Shown here: piece after piece, positions 5,482 through 9,626 of the stretch | How the letters are laid out: the number at the start of each line of letters is the position of its first letter | Position numbering within the stretch: the first letter of the stretch is position 1 | Source of the DNA: Candidatus Pacearchaeota archaeon | Lineage (GTDB): Archaea; Nanobdellota; Nanobdellia; Pacearchaeales; GW2011-AR1 | NCBI GenBank assembly: GCA_014728565.1 | Contig: WJLK01000099.1 | Location: 1-9,626 of the forward strand | Direction of reading: 5' to 3' | Length of the DNA stretch: 9,626 nucleotides | Translations under genes and position numbers: made by a program | The notes under the pieces: generated by a model | Told to the model about the DNA's origin: nothing | The model's database searches: none | Seen by the model: the letters and a program-made list of their open reading frames with translations, nothing else

Positions 5482-7362
5482 ATGTGGAGTCTGTATGAAA
5501 ATAATAAGTTTTTGAATCCCCTTGTTTTTTCAAATAACAAATCTCAGGAGGACATTGTTAGAGAGGTTTCTGATGCAATTGAAAAAGGATACAGAATTAT
5601 TTTTATCAGAGGGATGTGTGGAACTGGAAAATCTGCAATTGCCCTGAATCTATGCAAAAAATTCGGAAAAACAAGCATAGTTGTTCCCATAAAATCATTA
5701 CAGGAGCAATATATTAATGATTACACTAATAAAAAGTATATTCTTAGTAATAATAAAAAATTAAAAATATTTTCTATAGCTGGAAGACAGAATTTTAAAT
5801 GCAGATTTATTGAAGAAGGAAACTTCTCTGAAAAAACCACTAAAAAAGAGACAAATGCAAAATTATTTGATGTTTATAAAAAACCAAAAAAAGATATAAA
5901 TAAAACCTGTGATAATATACACCTTCCCTGTAAAATAGAACTTAAAGAGAAAAACCTTGAGATTATAAAGGATTATATTAAAAAAAATCCCAATGTTAGT
6001 ATAACAGACTTCCAATCTATCAAAGATGTTAAAAGAATGTCTATTGCCCCTACATGTCCTTACTGGTCTCCTATTTTTCCTGAAGAAATAAACCTTAGAC
6101 TAGATTCTAATAAAATAAAATATAAAGCCATGAATAACAGGAATTTTATTTTTCATCAGAGAGAAAAAGGATGTCCTTACTATGAACAGTATTTTGCTTA
6201 TGCAGAAGCAGATGCTATTATATTCAATAGCCTTAAATATAAACTAGAAGTTTTAATGAATCGCAAACCAGAAACAGAACTAGAAATTATTGATGAGTGT
6301 GACGAATTTTTAGATAGTTTTGCTAATATAGAACACATAAATCTAGATAGGCTCTTATTTGCTTTAAATACTATTTTTATTCAACCAAAAGTAAAAAAAT
6401 TAATAGATGAATTAAAGACAATAACAAATAAAATCAGAAAATACACAATATCTGATAAAATATTAAATATAAAAGAAACACCTGTAGAAGATTTATTAAT
6501 GAAGATTCTGGTTAATAAGGATTTATTAGATGAGATTGAAAGCGATGAATATTCCTATCTCTACCATCTTGAGAAGGTAGCAAGAATTTTTGAGTATTTT
6601 CTAGATGAAACTTTCTTCTCAATAAGTAAAAAAGATAATGATTTGATTTTAAATTTAGTTACAACTAATCTTGAAAAAAGATTTCAGGAATCAGTTGATA
6701 AAAATAAAGTTCTGGTGATGATGTCTGGAACAGTTCATTCTAAAAATGTTTTAAAAAAAATATTTGGTTTAAAGGAGTTTAAAATAATAAATGCAGAAAC
6801 TCAGTATCCAGGAGAACTTGTGAAATGCAAATACGGGCATGAAATTGACTGCAAGTATATGAATTTTAAAAATAAAATAGTTACAAGAGAAGTTTATTTA
6901 AGGTCTCTTGAAAAAACAATTGAGTCTGCAAAAAAACCAGTTCTAATTCATGTAACAAGTTTTTCTGATCTTCCTACTGAACAGGAAAAAAATAAGTTTA
7001 ATCTAAATCTTCCTACCCAGTTTGAATTAATTAAAGAGCAGAATGACGACCCTTTTGGCAGAAGAGTAGAGGATTTTAAAAATAAAAAAACAGAGATTCT
7101 TTTTACAACTAAGTGCTCAAGAGGAATGGATTTTCCAGGTAATACCTGCAATAGCATAATTCTTACCAGATTCCCATATCCTAATATATCATCTATTTTC
7201 TGGAAAATTCTTAAAGAAACAAATCCTGAAGGATTCATGGATTTTTATATGGATAAAGCAGAAAGAGAACTTCTTCAGAGAGTTTACAGAGGTCTTCGTT
7301 CAGAAAATGATAAACTTTACTTATTGTCTCCTGATATTCGAGTTTTGGATTTTGAGTTTTAG
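5482..7362 (+). CDS. Superfamily 2 helicase of the Rad3/XPD/DinG type
   Basis: A 626-residue DNA helicase, probably moving 5' to 3' as the family does. Motifs are in order: Walker A GMCGTGKS (44-51); Walker B DECD (271-274), where the family often has DEAH; motif III MSGT (414-417); motif V KCSRGMDFPG (544-553); and a motif VI-like QRVYRGLR (599-606) with arginines R603 and R606, followed by SENDK. Between motifs I and II lie cysteines C107, C143, C150, C192 and C231, the last in CPYYEQYFAYAEADAI, which resembles the region after the XPD Fe-S domain. Which four hold the cluster is unclear. The insertion at about 280-400 corresponds to the arch region and is diverged. The gene begins 9 bases after the nuclease stop, in one operon. 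Its stop overlaps the convergent FmdB gene by 3-4 bases. The role could be repair or defence. Confidence 0.85.
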   Translation: MWSLYENNKFLNPLVFSNNKSQEDIVREVSDAIEKGYRIIFIRGMCGTGKSAIALNLCKKFGKTSIVVPIKSLQEQYINDYTNKKYILSNNKKLKIFSIAGRQNFKCRFIEEGNFSEKTTKKETNAKLFDVYKKPKKDINKTCDNIHLPCKIELKEKNLEIIKDYIKKNPNVSITDFQSIKDVKRMSIAPTCPYWSPIFPEEINLRLDSNKIKYKAMNNRNFIFHQREKGCPYYEQYFAYAEADAIIFNSLKYKLEVLMNRKPETELEIIDECDEFLDSFANIEHINLDRLLFALNTIFIQPKVKKLIDELKTITNKIRKYTISDKILNIKETPVEDLLMKILVNKDLLDEIESDEYSYLYHLEKVARIFEYFLDETFFSISKKDNDLILNLVTTNLEKRFQESVDKNKVLVMMSGTVHSKNVLKKIFGLKEFKIINAETQYPGELVKCKYGHEIDCKYMNFKNKIVTREVYLRSLEKTIESAKKPVLIHVTSFSDLPTEQEKNKFNLNLPTQFELIKEQNDDPFGRRVEDFKNKKTEILFTTKCSRGMDFPGNTCNSIILTRFPYPNISSIFWKILKETNPEGFMDFYMDKAERELLQRVYRGLRSENDKLYLLSPDIRVLDFEF

Positions 7363-7652
7363 GATTTTTTTCTGATTGTTATAATCTCTCCTAAAGCAAT
7401 ACCTCCGAAAGGTAATTCCATTAGAAATTTTCCTATTTTTTTTGACTCTAACCCTCCTACTTGTCCTACATCTGATTTTCTTAAAGTTCTAATGGAAACT
7501 CTTGGAGGAATTTGAACTCTCTCTAGAGTTCCTGTTTGATGGCAGTAATCACATCTATCTGGAACTCCATCTGTTTTTTGAACTAGATATTCTAGAGCTA
7601 TTCCATGTTTTTCACAACCATCATTAGTACATTGATATTCATAAATTGGCAT
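7359..7652 (-). CDS. FmdB-type zinc-ribbon protein
   Basis: A 97-residue protein that opens with MPIYEYQC, the signature start of the FmdB/putative regulatory zinc-ribbon family. The metal-binding cysteines are C8 and C13 in the first knuckle and C34 and C37 (CDYC) in the second. The first pair is spaced by four residues (C-TNDG-C) instead of the common two. C-terminal to the ribbon, about residues 46-97 are basic and glycine-bearing (GQVGGLESKKIGK and PFGGIALGEIITIRKKS), with no known domain. The biochemical role of the family is poorly defined; a regulatory or RNA/protein-binding role is usually assumed. The gene converges on the helicase with stop codons overlapping (TAA at 7359-7361 versus TAG at 7360-7362). 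ATG 7652 fits a leaderless promoter at 7671-7680. Confidence 0.85.
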   Translation of the reverse strand: MPIYEYQCTNDGCEKHGIALEYLVQKTDGVPDRCDYCHQTGTLERVQIPPRVSIRTLRKSDVGQVGGLESKKIGKFLMELPFGGIALGEIITIRKKS

Positions 7653-7670
7653 GAAACTTCCTAATAATCA

Positions 7671-7680
7671 GAATTTATAA
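7671..7680 (-). promoter_or_regulatory. TATA-like box of the FmdB-type gene
   Basis: The minus strand reads TTATAAATTC, centred about 24 bases before ATG 7652, with no convincing Shine-Dalgarno sequence between. The spacing predicts a leaderless or nearly leaderless transcript. Confidence 0.45.
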
Positions 7681-7696
7681 GTTTTTTTATACTATT

Positions 7697-8374
7697 TTAG
7701 CTTTTTTCTTCACTCTCTGAATCCTTTGCACTATTCTCTGTCTCAGTAGCTTCTGCAACCTCATCTTCTGAATAAAAAAACTGGACAACACAATAAAAAA
7801 GTCTTAGAACAAACTCAATTATAAAAATGAAAAATATAAACATCAATACGTGATTAAATAAAGAAGAAATTTCAGAAAATCTGTTTATCCATGTAAATAC
7901 ATTAAAGAAATTAGGATTTAATAAAAAAGTTGCAAGAATTGTGAAAGGAAGTATTTTAGCTAAGTCTTTTGATAAATCCTCACTTATATAAGCTGAGATT
8001 CTTGTTGATGCAATAATAGCAGCTGAAACTAACAGTATTGTCTGAACACTCGGTGATTCTGATAAAAGTAAAAGGAATATAGATAGTATTGCAAACCAGA
8101 ATAAAACTAGGAAAGGAAGGATTACTAAGTATTCAAGAATGTAAAGCACTATTGCAAGAAGTTTTTCAACAAAGGGATGTGTTGAATTATTATACTGGCT
8201 TAAATTTAACTGAATTATCTCTCTTCTAGCCAAAAACTTGTAAAATTTCCAGATAAAAAATGAGTAAATTGCAATAAAAAAAGTATAGATAAAAAGACTT
8301 GCTAATAAACGATGCTCTTCAGGAATAGAATTCATTATACCAGTAAAAAATCCAGCAATATATTCAACTACCAT
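7697..8374 (-). CDS. Polytopic membrane protein of unknown function with acidic tail
   Basis: A 225-residue integral membrane protein that I do not recognise. Hydrophobic segments at about residues 23-47, 72-104 (long enough for a hairpin or one long helix), 109-128, 139-156 and 174-200 suggest five or six membrane passes. A positively charged loop (KFYKFLARREI) follows the first segment. The last 24 residues are a strongly acidic, low-complexity tail (SEDEVAEATETEN then SAKDSESEEKS), probably disordered and soluble. No enzymatic motif or transport signature is visible. The ATG at 8374 has AGAGG three bases upstream and a TATA-like sequence about 40 bases upstream, overlapping a hairpin at the end of the uS9 gene. 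It may be transcribed on its own or by read-through from the ribosomal operon. Confidence 0.8.
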   Translation of the reverse strand: MVVEYIAGFFTGIMNSIPEEHRLLASLFIYTFFIAIYSFFIWKFYKFLARREIIQLNLSQYNNSTHPFVEKLLAIVLYILEYLVILPFLVLFWFAILSIFLLLLSESPSVQTILLVSAAIIASTRISAYISEDLSKDLAKILPFTILATFLLNPNFFNVFTWINRFSEISSLFNHVLMFIFFIFIIEFVLRLFYCVVQFFYSEDEVAEATETENSAKDSESEEKS

Positions 8375-8377
8375 CGT

Positions 8378-8382
8378 CCTCT
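8378..8382 (-). promoter_or_regulatory. Shine-Dalgarno-like AGAGG before the membrane protein gene
   Basis: On the minus strand AGAGG sits three bases before ATG 8374, supporting that start. The same short spacing is seen before membrane protein copy B at 4524. Confidence 0.4.
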
Positions 8383-8410
8383 TTTTATTTTTAAATAAAC
8401 AAAATCATAA

Positions 8411-8418
8411 TTATAAAT
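8411..8418 (-). promoter_or_regulatory. TATA-like box for the membrane protein gene
   Basis: The minus strand reads ATTTATAA, centred about 40 bases before ATG 8374. It would give a leader of about 14 bases carrying the AGAGG site. An alternative TATA-like run (TTTAAAAAT) lies nearer the gene at about 8388-8396 but would put the start inside the coding region. Confidence 0.3.
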
Positions 8419-8437
8419 CTTTCTAACGGAAAGATTT
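8415..8437. repeat. Perfect 9-bp inverted repeat across the uS9 stop codon
   Basis: AAATCTTTC (8415-8423), loop TAACG, then GAAAGATTT (8429-8437). On the minus strand the hairpin includes the last uS9 codons and its TAG stop (8423-8425), and its distal arm overlaps the TATA-like sequence of the next gene. It could end or stabilise the ribosomal transcript, or act as an operator. Confidence 0.6.
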
Positions 8438-8830
8438 TTGTCTTTTTCTTCTTGCTTTTGAATCTCCTGGTTTATAAGCTTCTTTTCTTCTTGTATCTGC
8501 AACTAGGAGACTTTTATCATATCTGGAAAAAGCTTTTTTTAAACTCTCATTTTTAGTATAACCTACTAGTGCTCTTGCAATTGCTAATCTCGAAGCTTCT
8601 ATCTGACTCTGAGAACCACCTCCTCTAACATTTACATCTATGTCAAATTTAAAATTATCAAGAACATTCTTGGTTATCTCAATAGGCTCTTCTATGGATA
8701 ATTTATTCAAAAAATCAAGATTTTGATAGGGTGTATGGTTTATTAAAACCCTGCCCTCTCCTTCTTCAATTGTAGCTTTTGCTATTGCTCTTTTTCTTTT
8801 TCCACTCACAACAAATTTTCTTTTTATCAT
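8423..8830 (-). CDS. rps9: Small-subunit ribosomal protein uS9 (S9)
   Basis: A 135-residue 30S ribosomal protein. The core signature RGGGSQSQIEASRLAIAR (residues 69-86) is diagnostic, preceded by the N-terminal VVSGKRKRAIAKA. The C-terminus runs SRYDKSLLVAD, then a basic tail ending RRKRQKSFR; in ribosomes this tail reaches the P-site tRNA. The length fits archaeal uS9. The ATG overlaps the uL13 stop by ATGA (8827-8830), so it is the third gene of the eL18-uL13-uS9 operon. A perfect inverted repeat spans its stop codon. The rpoN and rpoK genes that commonly follow in archaea are absent here; a membrane protein gene follows instead. Confidence 0.97.
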   Translation of the reverse strand: MIKRKFVVSGKRKRAIAKATIEEGEGRVLINHTPYQNLDFLNKLSIEEPIEITKNVLDNFKFDIDVNVRGGGSQSQIEASRLAIARALVGYTKNESLKKAFSRYDKSLLVADTRRKEAYKPGDSKARRKRQKSFR

Positions 8831-9228
8831 AGTCTTTCAGACAATTCTCCCAAGGTTATAAATTTAACTGGATTTCTACTTTCAATTTTAATCTTCTCTG
8901 TATTTTCAAATTCTTTAGGAACACCATTATAACATCTAATTTTTTTAAAAGCTTCTTTTCCAATGCCTTTTCTAAAATCAGGAAGCATCCCTCTTATAAT
9001 TCTTTTTAATAATTTAAAAGGAATTTTTGAAATTTTTGGTCCTTTTAATGAATGTCCTCCTTTTTTTATTAAGTTTTTATATCTCTCAATTATATTTTTT
9101 TTATTTCCAGTTATCACCGCCTTTTCACTATTAACAATTATAATTTCATTTCCTCTCAGAGCATTTTTTGCAGCATAACTAGATAACCTTCCTATAACAG
9201 CCCCTTCAGCATCTATTATCTTTCTCAT
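8827..9228 (-). CDS. rpl13: Large-subunit ribosomal protein uL13 (L13)
   Basis: A 133-residue 50S ribosomal protein. Characteristic stretches are IDAEGAVIGRLSS (residues 5-17), VNSEKAVITGNK (32-43), and RIIRGMLPD (76-84), the last in the form seen in archaeal and eukaryotic uL13. The protein is basic and near the compact end of the archaeal size range. It overlaps eL18 upstream and uS9 downstream by ATGA, giving strong translational coupling that keeps the three ribosomal proteins in step. No separate promoter is visible. Confidence 0.97.
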   Translation of the reverse strand: MRKIIDAEGAVIGRLSSYAAKNALRGNEIIIVNSEKAVITGNKKNIIERYKNLIKKGGHSLKGPKISKIPFKLLKRIIRGMLPDFRKGIGKEAFKKIRCYNGVPKEFENTEKIKIESRNPVKFITLGELSERL

Positions 9229-9581
9229 TGTATTATTTTAACTCCTTTTAACTTGCTGTCTTTGATTTCCTGTTTTATTGTTTTAATTTCACATTTAGAA
9301 TTTTTTAATTTTTCCTGAGCCTGTTTTGAAAAACTCAGAGCAGCTACTGTAATCTTTCTTTCAATATCTCCTTGACCAAGCACCTTTCCAATAACTAAAA
9401 TTTTATTACCCTCTGTTTTATTTAATTCATCTAGGTTAATATTCTTATAGTTGCTTTTAGGAGATGAAAGTTTTTTAGCTAATTCTAGTAATTTGTTTTC
9501 TTTAGCCAGTTTTATTGTTTCAACTATCTCAGGATTTCTTTTCTTTAAAGTTCTTTTTCTTATTTGTGTTTTTGATATCAT
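9225..9581 (-). CDS. rpl18e: Large-subunit ribosomal protein eL18 (L18e)
   Basis: A 118-residue 50S protein found in archaea and eukaryotes but not bacteria, and the best domain marker in the window. The core VIGKVLGQGDI (residues 63-73) and ITVAALSFSKQAQEKL (77-92) match the family. I chose ATG 9581 because AGGTG (9591-9595) lies nine bases before it. A GTG at 9593 would extend the protein by four residues but overlaps that site. The N-terminus is basic (ISKTQIRKRTLKKRNPE). It is the first gene of the operon with uL13 and uS9 and overlaps uL13 by four bases. The operon promoter lies at or beyond the right edge of the window. Confidence 0.93.
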   Translation of the reverse strand: MISKTQIRKRTLKKRNPEIVETIKLAKENKLLELAKKLSSPKSNYKNINLDELNKTEGNKILVIGKVLGQGDIERKITVAALSFSKQAQEKLKNSKCEIKTIKQEIKDSKLKGVKIIQ

Positions 9582-9590
9582 GTTCAAAGA

Positions 9591-9595
9591 CACCT
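9591..9595 (-). promoter_or_regulatory. Shine-Dalgarno-like AGGTG deciding the eL18 start
   Basis: The minus strand reads AGGTG nine bases before ATG 9581. It favours this ATG over the in-frame GTG at 9593, which lies within the site itself. Confidence 0.5.
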
Positions 9596-9626
9596 GCAGT
9601 TTCTTAAAGTAACTCTCTAATTAACA

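Noticed and set aside
6948..7238. Minus-strand frame of 96 codons inside the helicase gene
   Set aside because: It lies wholly opposite conserved helicase motifs and has no promoter or family features.
9582..9593. GTG at 9593 as the eL18 start
   Set aside because: It is part of the AGGTG sequence that best serves as the ribosome binding site for ATG 9581; the four added residues match no family feature.

Overview
The window reads as a stretch of a small-genome archaeal chromosome. It is visibly very AT-rich, and it carries an archaeal ribosomal cluster (eL18, uL13, uS9) on the minus strand. Its single-gene promoters look archaeal, with TATA-like boxes about 24-26 bases before the start codon. 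Genes are tightly packed, with ATGA overlaps and gaps of a few bases. Very low GC, compact genes and an archaeal eL18 all fit a DPANN-type anaerobe (Woesearchaeota/Pacearchaeota/Nanoarchaeota-like). That lineage call is an inference from style and content, not a proven placement.

Layout on the plus strand. (1) 2-2399 is a three-gene overlapping operon: a 5'-truncated MFS transporter, a 2H phosphoesterase (LigT/2'-5' RNA ligase family) and a XerA-type tyrosine recombinase. (2) 2470-3442 is an oxidative-stress pair, a two-iron superoxide reductase (desulfoferrodoxin) followed by rubrerythrin. Together they reduce superoxide to peroxide and peroxide to water. (3) 3474-3740 is an 88-residue protein of unknown function with its own leaderless promoter. 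(4) 3741-4094 is an AT-rich gap with hairpins, a 16-base direct repeat and a possible 53-residue minus-strand gene or gene remnant.

The centre holds a divergent unit. On the minus strand (4095-4524) are two tandem, mutually homologous, cysteine-bearing two-helix membrane proteins. On the plus strand (4657-7362) is a PD-(D/E)XK nuclease with a Cas4/AddB-like iron-sulfur cysteine set, followed 9 bases later by a Rad3/XPD/DinG-type helicase that also carries candidate iron-sulfur cysteines. The 132-base control region between them holds promoters in both directions and a perfect 7-bp inverted repeat touching the nuclease promoter. This nuclease-helicase pair is the most interesting part of the window. 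It could be a DNA-repair end-processing machine or a defence module, and the sequence alone does not decide.

The right end is all minus strand: a FmdB-type zinc-ribbon protein that converges on the helicase gene with a 4-base overlap, a polytopic membrane protein with an acidic tail, then uS9, uL13 and eL18 in an overlapping operon. A perfect 9-bp inverted repeat spans the uS9 stop codon. The rpoN/rpoK genes that often follow uS9 in archaea are not in this window.
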